Positions 15,930 through 25,217 are shown, numbered from the stretch's first letter. The stretch: DNA of 64,000 nt from Henriciella litoralis (GCF_002088935.1 NZ_NCSS01000006.1:1582407-1646406); one strand, 5' to 3'. Notes: generated by a model from the sequence alone, not told the origin. Translations and numbers: made by a program.

Positions 15930-18900
15930 CTATTTGGCAGCGATCAGGGTCTGCTTCTTGGCAGGCATACCGCCTTCAGGCCAGTTCTTCAAAAGCTCTT
16001 CGCGATGGCTTTCGGCCGCTTCGACTGAGGCTTCCTTCACATGGCCATAGCCGCGAATTTCATCCGGAATGGACGCAATGGCGACGGCCAGCTCATGGTT
16101 CTTCTTGGTGAGGCCACGAGCGAGTTCGCCGACGCGCTCAATGTACTCGTCACGCAGACGGCGTTCCATTTTGCGTTCTTCGGTATAGCCGAACGGATCG
16201 AATGGCGTACCGCGGAGACCCTTGAACTTCTTCATCACGCCGAACACCGTGCCCATCCATGAGCCGAATGGCTTCTTCTGAAGGTGTCCGTTGGAGTCCT
16301 TCTTGGCGAGCAGTGGCGGCGCCATGTGGTATTGCAGTTTGCCGCCATGGAAGGTCTCACGCAGCTGCTTCTCGAAGGTGCCGTCCGTATGGAGACGGGC
16401 GACTTCATACTCATCCTTATAGGCCATGAGCTTGAAGGCGTATTTGGCGACAGCGGTCGTGAAGGCATCGCCGAGGCCTGCGGCCTCTTCCGACGCGCGG
16501 ACTTTGGCGACCAGGTCGCGATACTTGTCAGCGTAGGACTTGTTCTGGAAGGCAACGAGACGCTCAGCGCGATCTTCGATGATCTCGTCCAGTGACATTG
16601 GCTGAACATCACCGCGTGGGTCTGACACCGCTTCAAGACGATCAGGATCTGCAGCGGCCAGACGGCCAACATCAAACGCTTTCATGTTGTCTTCGATCTT
16701 CACGCCGTTCAGCTTGATCGCGCGGTAGAGGCCACGCAGCGTGATCGGGAGATAGCCCTTCTGCCAGGCATATCCGACCATGATCATGTTCGTGTAGATC
16801 GCATCGTTCAGATAACCGATGGCGAGGGCCTCAGCGTCAATCGCGCCAAACTCGAGCGCCTGACGCTTCACGCGGGATGCGAGCATCTGGCTTTCGAAGG
16901 TCTTGGAGCGATCGCGGATGAACTCGCTGGTTGGTGTCACGTCTGCGTTTGCAGCGACGCGTGTACGGCCAACATCCATTAGCGAAATCGCATCACCGCC
17001 TGCAGCGACGACAAGGTCACAGCCGATGATTACGTCAGCAGAGGCTGGCGGGACGCGGCCGGTCGAAATCATGTCCGGCTCTTTTGCAAAGCGCAGGTGC
17101 GACAGGACGGGGCCGCCCTTCTGGGCAAGGCCGGTCATGTCGAGCGAGGATGCTGCATTACCATCAACATGGGCCGCCATGGCGAGCACAGCCGCAACCG
17201 TCGTGACACCCGTGCCGCCAACTCCGGTGAACAGGATGTTCCACGGCTGGGCGACAGGTGGCAGGTCTGGAAGCGCGAGACCCGAGGCATCGGCATCGAG
17301 CACGGGCGCGTCTTCAGCGGCAAAATGCGCATCCTTGACGGTCACAAAGCTCGGGCAGAAGCCACGCAGGCATGAGAGGTCTGTGTTGCAGGTTGACTGG
17401 TTGATCCGGCGTTTGCGGCCAAGATCGGTCTCAACAGGCTCAACCGACAGGCAGTTCGATTTAACAGAGCAATCCCCACAGCCTTCACAGACGGCCTGAT
17501 TGATCATGACGCGCACGCGATCTGGCTTGCGCAGGCCTCGTTTGGAGCGGCGACGCTTTTCAGTGGCGCAGATCTGGTCGTAGATCATGACCGAAACGCC
17601 CGGCGTGTCGCGGAGCATTTGCTGCACGTCATCGAGCTCTTCGCGGTCATAGATTTTCACGCCGCGTGGCAGGCCTTTGACGCCGGCATAACGGGTCGGG
17701 TCTTCAGTCACGATGACGATCGTCTTGACGCCTTCAGCTTCGACCTGCTGGGCAATCTGTTGCGGGGTCTGGCCGGACTCGACCGTCTGGCCACCCGTCA
17801 TTGCAACGGCGTCGTTGTAGAGGATCTTGTAGGTCATATTCGCGCCGGAGGTGACCGCTGCGCGAATGGCGAGCGAACCGGAGTGCGAATAGGTGCCGTC
17901 GCCGAGATTGACGAACATGTGATCTTCATCGGTCGCGAAATACTGGCCGAGCCAGGCAATGCCTTCGCCGCCCATCTGGCTGGTCATGTCGGTCTTACGG
18001 TCCGGCATGAAGTTCGCCATATAGTGACACCCGATGCCTGCGAGGGCGCGTGAGCCTTCCGGTACAACGGTTGAGGTGTTGTGCGGACAGCCTGAGCAAT
18101 AGTGCGGCGACCGCACCGTCGGCGACGCGTTCGACAGGGCGGCCTGGCCGGCAGCGCCGACGCGCTGAAAATACTGGTCGGCACGCGACGTATCCCATTT
18201 GCCCGGCACGCGCTGCATGACAGCATTTGCCATTTCAGGGACCGGAATTGAGGAAACCTGGCTCAGCAGACGATTGCCATCGCGGTCGCGCTTGCCCTCA
18301 ATGTAGGGACGCTCATTGTCTGGCAGGCTATAGAGAACCGAACGCAATTGCTCTTCGATGAGCGGGCGCTTGTGCTCAATCACGAGAACCCGTTCCAGCC
18401 CTTTGCAGAACTCGCGGATGCGGGTTGGCTCAAGCGGCCATGGCATGGCGACCTTGAAGACGCTGACGCCCAGACGCCCGGCCTCTTCCGGCGTGAGGCC
18501 GATGGCGGCGAGCGCTTCGAAGATGTCCCGAGCAGCCTGACCGGTGGTGATGATACCGACGCGCGGCTTGGGCGACGGGACCAGAACATGGTCGAGATGA
18601 TTGGCGCGGACCCAGGCCTGGGCTGCCGGTAGTTTGTATTCGCGCAGACGGCGCTCTTTCTCAATCGGGCTATCCCCGCGGCGCATGTGCACGCCGCTTT
18701 CAGGGAATTCGAAGTCTGGCGTGATCAGTTTCAAGCGGTCGAGCGTGACATCGACGACTGCACCGGAATCCATCGTGTCGGCCAACGCAATCAGCGAGGA
18801 CCAGGCGCCGGAGAACCGGCTCATGGCCCAACCATGGATGCCATAATCGAGCACGTCCTGGATGGAGGCCGGGTTCAGGACCGGAATTTCGGCGTCCTGC

Positions 18901-19388
18901 ATCGCGAATTCGGACTGCGATGGCAGGGTGGAGGACTTACAGGTGTGGTCATCGCCGCAAATGGCGAGCACGCCGCCATGGCGCGATGAGCCCGCGGCAT
19001 TGGCATGCTTGAACACATCGCCTGTACGGTCGACGCCAGGCGCCTTGCCGTACCAGATGCCGAACAGCCCGTCGCGGCGGGCGCCGGGGAACAGGCCGAG
19101 CTGCTGCGAGCCCCAGACAGCGGTCGCGCCGAGGTCTTCATTCAGGCCTTCCCAGAACTCGATATCGTGCTTGGCGAGCCACTTGCCAGCCGCGCGCAGC
19201 TGCTGGTCATACCCGCCGAGCGGAGAGCCGCGATAGCCGGAAATAAAGCCGCCCGTATTCAGGTCGGCTTTCAGGTCCAGTCGCTTCTGGTCGAGCGGCA
19301 GACGCACCAGCGCCTGAATGCCGGTCATGTAAGCATGGCCCTCGACAAGATCGTATTTATCATTCAGCGTGACTTCACGGTGTTCCAA
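15930..19388 (-). CDS. Indolepyruvate ferredoxin oxidoreductase, fused subunits
   Basis: At 1152 residues it is the single-chain form of the enzyme that decarboxylates aryl-pyruvates (from Phe, Tyr, Trp) to aryl-acetyl-CoA with reduction of ferredoxin. The N-terminal domain starts with YMTGIQALVRL and GGFISGYRGSPLGG. The thiamine-diphosphate domain around residues 430-600 has CSGCPHNTS, GDGTYSHSG and YNDAVAMTGGQ. A ferredoxin-like segment near residue 640 has CEGCGDCSVKSNC and a second cluster CNTDLSCLRGFCP. The gamma-type domain has GVGGTGVTTVAAVLA near residue 745. It is divergent from an Lrp/AsnC gene, its likely regulator. Confidence 0.95.
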   Translation of the reverse strand: MEHREVTLNDKYDLVEGHAYMTGIQALVRLPLDQKRLDLKADLNTGGFISGYRGSPLGGYDQQLRAAGKWLAKHDIEFWEGLNEDLGATAVWGSQQLGLFPGARRDGLFGIWYGKAPGVDRTGDVFKHANAAGSSRHGGVLAICGDDHTCKSSTLPSQSEFAMQDAEIPVLNPASIQDVLDYGIHGWAMSRFSGAWSSLIALADTMDSGAVVDVTLDRLKLITPDFEFPESGVHMRRGDSPIEKERRLREYKLPAAQAWVRANHLDHVLVPSPKPRVGIITTGQAARDIFEALAAIGLTPEEAGRLGVSVFKVAMPWPLEPTRIREFCKGLERVLVIEHKRPLIEEQLRSVLYSLPDNERPYIEGKRDRDGNRLLSQVSSIPVPEMANAVMQRVPGKWDTSRADQYFQRVGAAGQAALSNASPTVRSPHYCSGCPHNTSTVVPEGSRALAGIGCHYMANFMPDRKTDMTSQMGGEGIAWLGQYFATDEDHMFVNLGDGTYSHSGSLAIRAAVTSGANMTYKILYNDAVAMTGGQTVESGQTPQQIAQQVEAEGVKTIVIVTEDPTRYAGVKGLPRGVKIYDREELDDVQQMLRDTPGVSVMIYDQICATEKRRRSKRGLRKPDRVRVMINQAVCEGCGDCSVKSNCLSVEPVETDLGRKRRINQSTCNTDLSCLRGFCPSFVTVKDAHFAAEDAPVLDADASGLALPDLPPVAQPWNILFTGVGGTGVTTVAAVLAMAAHVDGNAASSLDMTGLAQKGGPVLSHLRFAKEPDMISTGRVPPASADVIIGCDLVVAAGGDAISLMDVGRTRVAANADVTPTSEFIRDRSKTFESQMLASRVKRQALEFGAIDAEALAIGYLNDAIYTNMIMVGYAWQKGYLPITLRGLYRAIKLNGVKIEDNMKAFDVGRLAAADPDRLEAVSDPRGDVQPMSLDEIIEDRAERLVAFQNKSYADKYRDLVAKVRASEEAAGLGDAFTTAVAKYAFKLMAYKDEYEVARLHTDGTFEKQLRETFHGGKLQYHMAPPLLAKKDSNGHLQKKPFGSWMGTVFGVMKKFKGLRGTPFDPFGYTEERKMERRLRDEYIERVGELARGLTKKNHELAVAIASIPDEIRGYGHVKEASVEAAESHREELLKNWPEGGMPAKKQTLIAAK

Positions 19389-19444
19389 GGAACGCCTCCC
19401 TTTTGGTCATACGGCTATATTTTTCGTCTTTTTTGCTGAAAATG

Positions 19445-19483
19445 CTTGCCCTTATTGCGCTAAATAGCGTAGTAACGGGCAAG
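19445..19483. promoter_or_regulatory. Nested inverted repeat in the oxidoreductase/Lrp divergent promoter
   Basis: CTTGCCC (19445-19451) pairs with GGGCAAG (19477-19483), and inside it CGCTA (19458-19462) pairs with TAGCG (19465-19469), all sharing one centre near 19464. This lies between the start of indolepyruvate oxidoreductase (19388) and of the Lrp gene (19518), the expected place for an Lrp-type operator that controls both. Confidence 0.5.
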
Positions 19484-19517
19484 TTGTTCCACGATTAATG
19501 TGAATTTGGGAGAGAAA

Positions 19518-20012
19518 TTGCCTCACACACTTGACGCAATCGATGCGAAGATCCTGGATCTGATCCAGAAGGATGCAGCCTTGTCGGTCGCGGAGATCGC
19601 GGACCGTGTGGGTCTGTCCTCTTCCCCGTGCTGGCGCCGCATCAAGCGGATGGAGGAAGCCGGCATCATCCAGGGCCGTGTGACCCTGCTGGACCGCGAC
19701 ACGCTTGGCCTCGGTTTCGAGGTCGTTGCCAGCGTGAAGCTTGCTCTGCCCAGCAAGGAAAACCTCGCAACATTCGAGCAACTTGTCCAGAAGTGGGCGG
19801 AAGTTCTCGAATGCATGACCGTAACCGGCGCCGTCGATTATGTCATACGCATCACAACAACTGACATGCACGCCTATGATGCGTTCCTGCGCGACAAGCT
19901 GCTCGGGTCAGGCCTGGTGTCCGATGTGCAGTCGCGTATCGTGATCAATATCGCGAAGCGCACAACAGCGCTGCCGCTGGGCCTCGTCAGCGACTATATT
20001 CCGACCAGCTAA
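19518..20012 (+). CDS. Lrp/AsnC family transcriptional regulator
   Basis: The TTG at 19518 is chosen because GGGAGAG lies just before it and the protein then begins MPHTLDAIDAKIL as family members do; a GTG at 19500 would add six residues. The winged helix-turn-helix (residues 5-60) has VAEIADRVGLSSSPCWRRIKRME. The C-terminal RAM effector domain has VVASVKLALPSKEN, MTVTGAVDYVIRI and the allosteric end. Lrp proteins bind amino acids and control their metabolism. Divergence from the aryl-pyruvate oxidoreductase suggests it senses an aromatic or related amino acid. Confidence 0.9.
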   Translation: MPHTLDAIDAKILDLIQKDAALSVAEIADRVGLSSSPCWRRIKRMEEAGIIQGRVTLLDRDTLGLGFEVVASVKLALPSKENLATFEQLVQKWAEVLECMTVTGAVDYVIRITTTDMHAYDAFLRDKLLGSGLVSDVQSRIVINIAKRTTALPLGLVSDYIPTS

Positions 20013-20037
20013 GCATGGCAGAAAGACCGATGTTCCA

Positions 20038-21162
20038 ATGATACGGACGGGTCTGGTTCTACTCCTACTCATTGCGGCAGCCTTGCCGGGGCAAGCTCAG
20101 CAACCCGTGTCTCAGGATTGGCTCGACAGCACGGTCGAGGACGTTCGGGAGACCCATGATCTGATTGCGCTCGGCGCCGCCGTCATTGGCATCGACGGCG
20201 ACCCTATTGTCGCCGTTTCGGGAACAGTGACGATCAAGTCCGATACGCCGGTCTCGCCGCAGGATGCCTGGCATATTGGGTCGAACACCAAGGCGCTGAC
20301 GGCCCTGCTCTATGCGCGGCTTGTCGAGGACGGACAGGCTGAATGGGGCGCGACGCTGAATGAGCTGTTCCCCGATATGACGGACATGGATGCGGGCTGG
20401 TCTGACGTGACCGTGGAAGACCTTTTCGCTCATCGGTCCGGCGTTGGGCAAACCGGCCCTTTCTGGATCATGGCGCGGCGGGCGGATGACGCATCGGTCC
20501 GCGAACAAAGGCTCAAGACGACCCAGGACCGGCTCCGCAAGCCGCCGGGCGAAATCGGTGAGTTCGAGTATTCCAACCTCAATTACATTATCGCAGGCGC
20601 CGCGATTGAGACGCTGCTGGACATGGACTGGGAAGATGCCATGCGGGCCTATGTCCTGAACGTTCCCGGCGGCGAGTGGAGCGAGGGCTGGGGCTTTGGC
20701 CCACCGCAGACTGGGCTGCAGGGTCATGGTCCCGGCATGTTTGGCGGACTTGTGCCCAAAGGCCGAGGCGTGGGCGCTGACAATCCGCAGGCGCTTGGCC
20801 CAGCCGGAACCCTGCACGCCCCGCTGGCGAGCCATGTGAGGCTGTTGAGGGAATTCCTTCGGGACGACAGTGAACTTGTCCCCGTTTCAGTCCGGGAAAA
20901 ACTGTTCACGCCGCATCCAGATGAAGCGGCCACCTATGCGATGGGATGGGGCGTTTCAGACCGCAGCGACATTGGCCGCGCCTATGAGCATGCAGGCTCG
21001 AACACAATGTGGTTGTCGCGTGTGATGATCGCGCCTGAGCTTGGCATCGCCCTGGTGATTGATACCAACCAGTATAGCGACCCCGCTGTGGACGCGACTG
21101 CCCAGCTACGCGATGAAATTATCTCGCACGTGCAGAAGGGGCGCGAAGTTTCCTCAAAATAA
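20038..21162 (+). CDS. Secreted serine hydrolase, beta-lactamase class C / DD-peptidase family
   Basis: A signal peptide (about 20 residues) precedes a 350-residue penicillin-binding-protein-like fold. The SxxK nucleophile motif is Ser82-N-T-Lys85 (HIGSNTKAL), the YxN motif is Tyr178-S-Asn180 (FEYSNLNY), and the third motif is HAG in YEHAGSNTM near residue 320. Family members include class C beta-lactamases, esterases and D-aminopeptidases; the HxG form at the third motif fits an esterase or peptidase more than a true beta-lactamase. It is periplasmic. It follows the Lrp gene by 25 bases and may be co-transcribed. Confidence 0.85.
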   Translation: MIRTGLVLLLLIAAALPGQAQQPVSQDWLDSTVEDVRETHDLIALGAAVIGIDGDPIVAVSGTVTIKSDTPVSPQDAWHIGSNTKALTALLYARLVEDGQAEWGATLNELFPDMTDMDAGWSDVTVEDLFAHRSGVGQTGPFWIMARRADDASVREQRLKTTQDRLRKPPGEIGEFEYSNLNYIIAGAAIETLLDMDWEDAMRAYVLNVPGGEWSEGWGFGPPQTGLQGHGPGMFGGLVPKGRGVGADNPQALGPAGTLHAPLASHVRLLREFLRDDSELVPVSVREKLFTPHPDEAATYAMGWGVSDRSDIGRAYEHAGSNTMWLSRVMIAPELGIALVIDTNQYSDPAVDATAQLRDEIISHVQKGREVSSK

Positions 21163-21164
21163 AA

Positions 21165-21194
21165 GGGAGGCAAACGCGGCTGCGCATGCCTCCC
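21165..21194. terminator. Rho-independent terminator (strong on minus strand)
   Basis: GGGAGGCA (21165-21172) pairs perfectly with TGCCTCCC (21187-21194) around a 14-base loop. Read on the minus strand it is followed by TTTTATTTT, so it terminates the acetyl-CoA acetyltransferase transcript; on the plus strand the following AATAATT is weak. Confidence 0.8.
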
Positions 21195-21224
21195 AATAAT
21201 TAAGTGTTCGTCAGAAGGTCGGTG

Positions 21225-22406
21225 CTATGCGCGCTCTACGCACATTGCGATGCCTTCGCCGCCGCCGATGCAGAGCGAAGCAACGCCCTTCTTCACATCG
21301 CGGTCTTCCATGGCCGCCAGCAGCGTCACGAGAATACGCGCGCCGGACGCGCCGATCGGGTGACCCATGGCACAGGCGCCGCCATTCACGTTGACGATAT
21401 CATGCGAAATGCCGAGCTCTTTCATCGCGATCATCGGAACGACCGCAAAAGCTTCGTTGATTTCCCACAGGCCGACATCTTCCTTGGACCAGCCAGCCTT
21501 ATCGAGGGCTTTCTGCATGGCAGGCACAGGGGCCGTCGTGAAGTATTCCGGCTCATGCGCGTGGCTGGAGGATGAGACGATCGTTGCGATCGGCTTCAGG
21601 CCGCGCTTTTCAGCTTCAGACTTGCGCATCAGAACCAGAGCGGCCGCGCCATCAGAAATGGCCGACGCATTGGCGGCGGTGACGGTGCCATCCTTGTTGA
21701 AGGCAGGACGAAGGCTTGGGATCTTGTCCGGGCGTGCGGTGCGTGGGAGCTCATCGGTATCGACCGTCACGTCGCCCTTGCGGGTTTTCATCGTGACAGG
21801 CACGATTTCACGTTTGAACTTGCCGGTTTCAGTGGCTTTCTGCGCGCGGGCCAACGTTTCAAGCGCGTAGGCATCCTGTTGCTCACGAGTGAACTGGTAC
21901 TTTTCAGCGATCATGTCGGCGAAGTTGCCCATCGGGCCGCCCGCATAGGCGTCCTCGAGGCCGTCCGTCGCCATATGATCCTTCATGGTGGTCGCGCCGT
22001 ATTTGTGGCCCTTGCGCATATCGACAAGGTGAGGCGCATTGGTCATGGACTCCATGCCGCCCGCGATGACAATTGTTGCATTACCAGCCGAAATAGCATT
22101 GGCGCCCATGACAGTCGCCTGAAGACCGGAGCCGCACATCTTATTGATCGTGGTGGCCTCGGTGCCCTTGTCGAGGCCGGCCTTGATGGCCGCCTGACGT
22201 GCAGGTGCCTGACCCTGACCAGCAGGCAGGCAGTTGCCCATGATGATCTCATTGACTTCGTCTGCGCCGAGCTTTGCCTCATCGGAGGCCGCTTTCACAG
22301 CGATTGCGCCAAGCTCGTTGGCAGACATGCCTGAAAGGTCTCCAAGCAAACCGCCCATGGGCGTGCGAGACATTCCGACGATGACCACCGGATCCTGTTG
22401 AGACAT
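21225..22406 (-). CDS. Acetyl-CoA acetyltransferase (thiolase)
   Basis: A 393-residue thiolase that condenses two acetyl-CoA to acetoacetyl-CoA or the reverse. The acyl-enzyme cysteine lies in NKMCGSGLQA near residue 90, the catalytic His in GHPIGASGAR near residue 350, and the second Cys in CIGGGEG near residue 380. NEAFA in WEINEAFAVV is also typical. This tetrameric biosynthetic type (PhaA/AtoB) often feeds polyhydroxybutyrate or ketone-body metabolism, but no partner gene lies next to it, so I give no symbol. Confidence 0.95.
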   Translation of the reverse strand: MSQQDPVVIVGMSRTPMGGLLGDLSGMSANELGAIAVKAASDEAKLGADEVNEIIMGNCLPAGQGQAPARQAAIKAGLDKGTEATTINKMCGSGLQATVMGANAISAGNATIVIAGGMESMTNAPHLVDMRKGHKYGATTMKDHMATDGLEDAYAGGPMGNFADMIAEKYQFTREQQDAYALETLARAQKATETGKFKREIVPVTMKTRKGDVTVDTDELPRTARPDKIPSLRPAFNKDGTVTAANASAISDGAAALVLMRKSEAEKRGLKPIATIVSSSSHAHEPEYFTTAPVPAMQKALDKAGWSKEDVGLWEINEAFAVVPMIAMKELGISHDIVNVNGGACAMGHPIGASGARILVTLLAAMEDRDVKKGVASLCIGGGEGIAMCVERA

Positions 22407-22560
22407 GAGTATTCCTCCTGATAGCGATAAATTCTTGTTGCAGCTGCGAGGTTTTGCGCCCGGAGTACGGCTCCGGTCAAGTGCAGCGGGCTGAGTTTGA
22501 GGTGGGGTGAGGCCGAGGCGCGCGCAAGCCCTTTGCCGTTGCTTGTATCAACACCAAAGA

Positions 22561-22592
22561 AAATGCCCCCGATCGGATAACCGGGGGCATTT
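22561..22592 (-). terminator. Rho-independent terminator after small secreted protein
   Basis: AAATGCCCCCG (22561-22571) pairs with CGGGGGCATTT (22582-22592). Read on the minus strand the stem is followed by TTTCTTT, 20 bases after the stop of the gene ending at 22612. Confidence 0.8.
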
Positions 22593-22611
22593 AGCGCCTT
22601 CATAGCAAAAG

Positions 22612-22959
22612 CTATTCGTTGATCTTTACCGTAACGGTACCCAGGGTCGGGTTTTCGACCTCAAAGCTGTCGCCCGGTCCCTTGCCGGCCGGATACGTCG
22701 TGCAGGTTTCGGTCGGCGCGAGGCTGGACGAGGTGCACAGCTGATCGCCATCAATGTTCCACTTGCCCGTGAAAGCCGAGCCCATCACGCTGCCTGAATA
22801 TGTGCCATCGTCTGCATAGTCGATGTCGATCGAGTAACCGCTAGTCGTCAGCACCACGCCGTTGGTTGTGACAGCAACCAGCGTGTCCAGGTCTTCTGCA
22901 GCCGCGGTGCCCACTAGAACTGCCGCAACGGCGGCCAGTTTAATTGTTTTCATGTACAT
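22612..22959 (-). CDS. Small secreted protein, paralogue of 24375-24734
   Basis: The start at 22959 (MYMKTIKL) has AGAAGGA ten bases upstream and begins a signal peptide cleaved near AAA-ED at about residue 24. The 90-residue mature domain is beta-rich with one likely disulfide: GDQLCTSSS and TETCTTYP. It ends with a PTLGTVTVKIN strand. The same order of motifs occurs in the protein at 24375-24734, on the other side of the oxidoreductase gene. Function is unknown; the D-G-T-Y-S-G and W-N-I-D-G-D-Q-L pattern suggests a small beta-barrel or ligand-binding fold. Confidence 0.8.
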   Translation of the reverse strand: MYMKTIKLAAVAAVLVGTAAAEDLDTLVAVTTNGVVLTTSGYSIDIDYADDGTYSGSVMGSAFTGKWNIDGDQLCTSSSLAPTETCTTYPAGKGPGDSFEVENPTLGTVTVKINE

Positions 22960-23182
22960 GGGTCTAAATCCTTCTGTTTCCCCGCCTCCTTCATACGCGA
23001 AATGGGCGCCCACACAAAGATAAATATAGTTCGGTATCTCTATTTTTCCGGGGCGTGTAGAGTGCGAGAATGTCTGGGCCTGAACAGGCTTATTCTGCCT
23101 CGGCCCTTGCACATGAGACGCTGCACCGTCATTTCAGGATTCCAAAAAGAATATTGAATAATCAAACGGCAGGGAGCCCTTA

Positions 23183-24319
23183 ATGTCATCGTCGATTCCA
23201 GATACCGCCCTTCAACTTCGTTCGCTTGTGAAGGAAAGCGGCCACCTCGAGCTGTCCTTGCAGGAGGTGCCCGTGCCGAAACCCGGCGATGGCGATATCC
23301 TGATCAAGGTCGAAGCCACGCCGATCAACCCGTCTGACCTTGGCCTGCTGGTCGGGGCCGCCGACCTCTCAACGCTGAAAAAATCTGGCACCGACAAACA
23401 GCCTGTTCTGACAGCCGACATCCCAAAGCCGGCCATGCGGGCCATGAAAGCACGCGTCGGCCAGTCTCTGGCCGTTGGCAATGAAGGCGCCGGTACCGTC
23501 GTCGCCGCGGGCAGCTCGGACGCCGCGCAAGCCCTGCTCGGCAAGAAGGTGACCGGACTTGGCGGGGAATTCTACGGCGAATACCGCCTGTTGAACGTCG
23601 CGCAGGTCATGCAGCTTCCCGACGATGCGAGCGCCCGTGATGGCGCGTCCTGTTTCGTCAATCCCCTGACCGCGCTCTCAATGCCAGAGACGATGCGGAT
23701 GGAAGGCCATAAGGCCCTGATCCACACAGCAGCAGCCTCCAATCTCGGCCAGATGCTGAACAAGATCTGCATCGCTGATGGCGTGGACCTCGTAAACATC
23801 GTGCGCAAGCCGGAGCAGGAGAAAATCCTGCGTGATCTTGGAGCGAAATATATCGTCAATTCCTCAAGCGACAGCTTCATGGAAGACCTCATCAAGGCCC
23901 TGGCCGAGACGAAAGCGACGATCGCATTCGACGCTATCGGCGGCGGACCACTGGCCGGTCAGATCCTGATGGCGATGGAAGCTGCTGCCAGCATGGGCTC
24001 TGAATTCAGCCGCTATGGCTCTGCCGATCCGAAGCAGGTCTATATCTATGGACGGCTGGACCTCAGCCCGACAATGATCCCACCGGGTGTCGGCATGGCA
24101 TGGAATGCGGGCGGTTACCTACTGACCTACTTCCTGCAGAAGATCGGCTCGGAAGGCCGTGAAAAGCTACGCAAGCGCGTCATGGATGAGCTGAAGACAA
24201 CCTTTGCCAGCCATTACACGGACGAGATCTCGCTTCAGCAGGCGCTCGATCCCGAAACGCTGCAAAACTACAATGCCAAGCGCACCGGCGAGAAATTCCT
24301 GATCAATCCGACGCTTTGA
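23183..24319 (+). CDS. Zinc-type/quinone-oxidoreductase-like MDR dehydrogenase
   Basis: A 378-residue medium-chain dehydrogenase/reductase. The N-terminal GroES-like domain has LSLQEVPVPKPGDGDILIKV and the NPSDLG turn that replaces the catalytic zinc ligands, so it is of the zinc-free quinone-oxidoreductase type. The nucleotide-binding domain lies near residues 185-300 with a modified fingerprint (HTAAASNLGQ), then AFDAIGGGPLAG. The cofactor is probably NADPH, the substrate unknown. It stands between two paralogous minus-strand secreted protein genes and is followed by a terminator. Confidence 0.85.
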   Translation: MSSSIPDTALQLRSLVKESGHLELSLQEVPVPKPGDGDILIKVEATPINPSDLGLLVGAADLSTLKKSGTDKQPVLTADIPKPAMRAMKARVGQSLAVGNEGAGTVVAAGSSDAAQALLGKKVTGLGGEFYGEYRLLNVAQVMQLPDDASARDGASCFVNPLTALSMPETMRMEGHKALIHTAAASNLGQMLNKICIADGVDLVNIVRKPEQEKILRDLGAKYIVNSSSDSFMEDLIKALAETKATIAFDAIGGGPLAGQILMAMEAAASMGSEFSRYGSADPKQVYIYGRLDLSPTMIPPGVGMAWNAGGYLLTYFLQKIGSEGREKLRKRVMDELKTTFASHYTDEISLQQALDPETLQNYNAKRTGEKFLINPTL

Positions 24320-24331
24320 TAAGCTGAGTAA

Positions 24332-24365
24332 ACCGTTCGGATTGGGTCAGCCTGATCCGAACGGT
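24332..24365. terminator. Bidirectional terminator hairpin after the MDR gene
   Basis: A perfect 11-bp stem, ACCGTTCGGAT (24332-24342) with ATCCGAACGGT (24355-24365), lies between the convergent oxidoreductase and secreted-protein genes. A T-run is absent on both sides, so the terminator role rests on its position and stem strength. Confidence 0.6.
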
Positions 24366-24374
24366 CGCCTTGCC

Positions 24375-24734
24375 CTATTCCGGCGAATTGATGAGCACCG
24401 TTATCGTGCCCATTGTCGGACTGGACACTTCAAACGTATCGCCTGGCGCCTTGCCGGGTGGGTATTCGGTGCACGTTTCCGATGAAGACAGGCTGGACGA
24501 TGTGCACAGCTGGTCGCCCTCAATACGATAGGTGCCCGAAAAATCAGAGCCGGCCGCATCGCCTGAAAACGTGCCGTCTTCGGCGTAGTTCACATTGATC
24601 TTGAAGCCCTGCGTACTGAACGTCGCGCCATTCTGGATAATGGCCGTCAACGTATCACTGGCCTGAGCGCTGGCAGATTGTGCCATCGGTAAACAGGCGA
24701 GTGCGGCAAGCGTCACACATATTGGACGGATCAT
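24375..24734 (-). CDS. Small secreted protein, paralogue of 22612-22959
   Basis: A 119-residue protein with a signal peptide cleaved near ASA-QA at about residue 23. The mature domain repeats the motif order of its paralogue: N-G-A-T-F-S-T-Q-G-F, the EDGTFSG turn, IEGDQLCTSSS, ETCTEYPPGKAPGD and PTMGTITVLIN. Two cysteines probably form one disulfide. No known family is recognised. Identity to the paralogue is clear by eye over the last 70 residues. Confidence 0.8.
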   Translation of the reverse strand: MIRPICVTLAALACLPMAQSASAQASDTLTAIIQNGATFSTQGFKINVNYAEDGTFSGDAAGSDFSGTYRIEGDQLCTSSSLSSSETCTEYPPGKAPGDTFEVSSPTMGTITVLINSPE

Positions 24735-24848
24735 CGGACGTATCCCAATTTGCCCCAGCCCGTCGAAATTATACGGCTTTTCAGGTTTGCCAAGGGCCAG
24801 ATACCGTTAGCGGGCTGACGCTCTCCTCTCCGGCGCGGGGCGGATGTT

Positions 24849-25217
24849 TCAGCGGACCTTTTCCGGCGCATTCTGATCCAGCAGGATTGCCTGGTCGATG
24901 ATGTCGATCAGTTGATCATCAATGTCAGAAAGCGAGCGCACTTTGACATGGCGAAGCGCCTTGCCATTGCCCTCGATCCGGCCATCAAAATAAGGCGCAA
25001 GGCGCGCGCCTGCCCAGAGCTGCAAATTGCAATGTCGGGCATGCGCGACAACAGACGCCACCCGCTCATGTCCCGACCAGCAGGGCTGCCCCCAGGCAAG
25101 TGTCGCGATCAAATGCGGGCCGCGTTCGGGCACCAGGCGTGCCAGCGCCTCGGCGATCTCCCGCATCGGTCCGTCCATGGCCTCGAAATAGGCCTCAACT
25201 GCCGGAGGCATCGGCAT
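24849..25217 (-). CDS. DUF1801-domain protein
   Basis: A 122-residue cytoplasmic protein with the DUF1801 (YdhG-like) layout: an N-terminal helix pair (REIAEALARLVPE), the strand-turn LIATLAWGQPCW, the CNLQLWAGARL strand and the end LRHVKVRSLSDID. The fold is TBP-like and the function is unknown. GGGAG lies 7 bases before the ATG. It is transcribed with the same orientation as the M13 peptidase downstream, from which a terminator separates the opposite end. Confidence 0.8.
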   Translation of the reverse strand: MPMPPAVEAYFEAMDGPMREIAEALARLVPERGPHLIATLAWGQPCWSGHERVASVVAHARHCNLQLWAGARLAPYFDGRIEGNGKALRHVKVRSLSDIDDQLIDIIDQAILLDQNAPEKVR

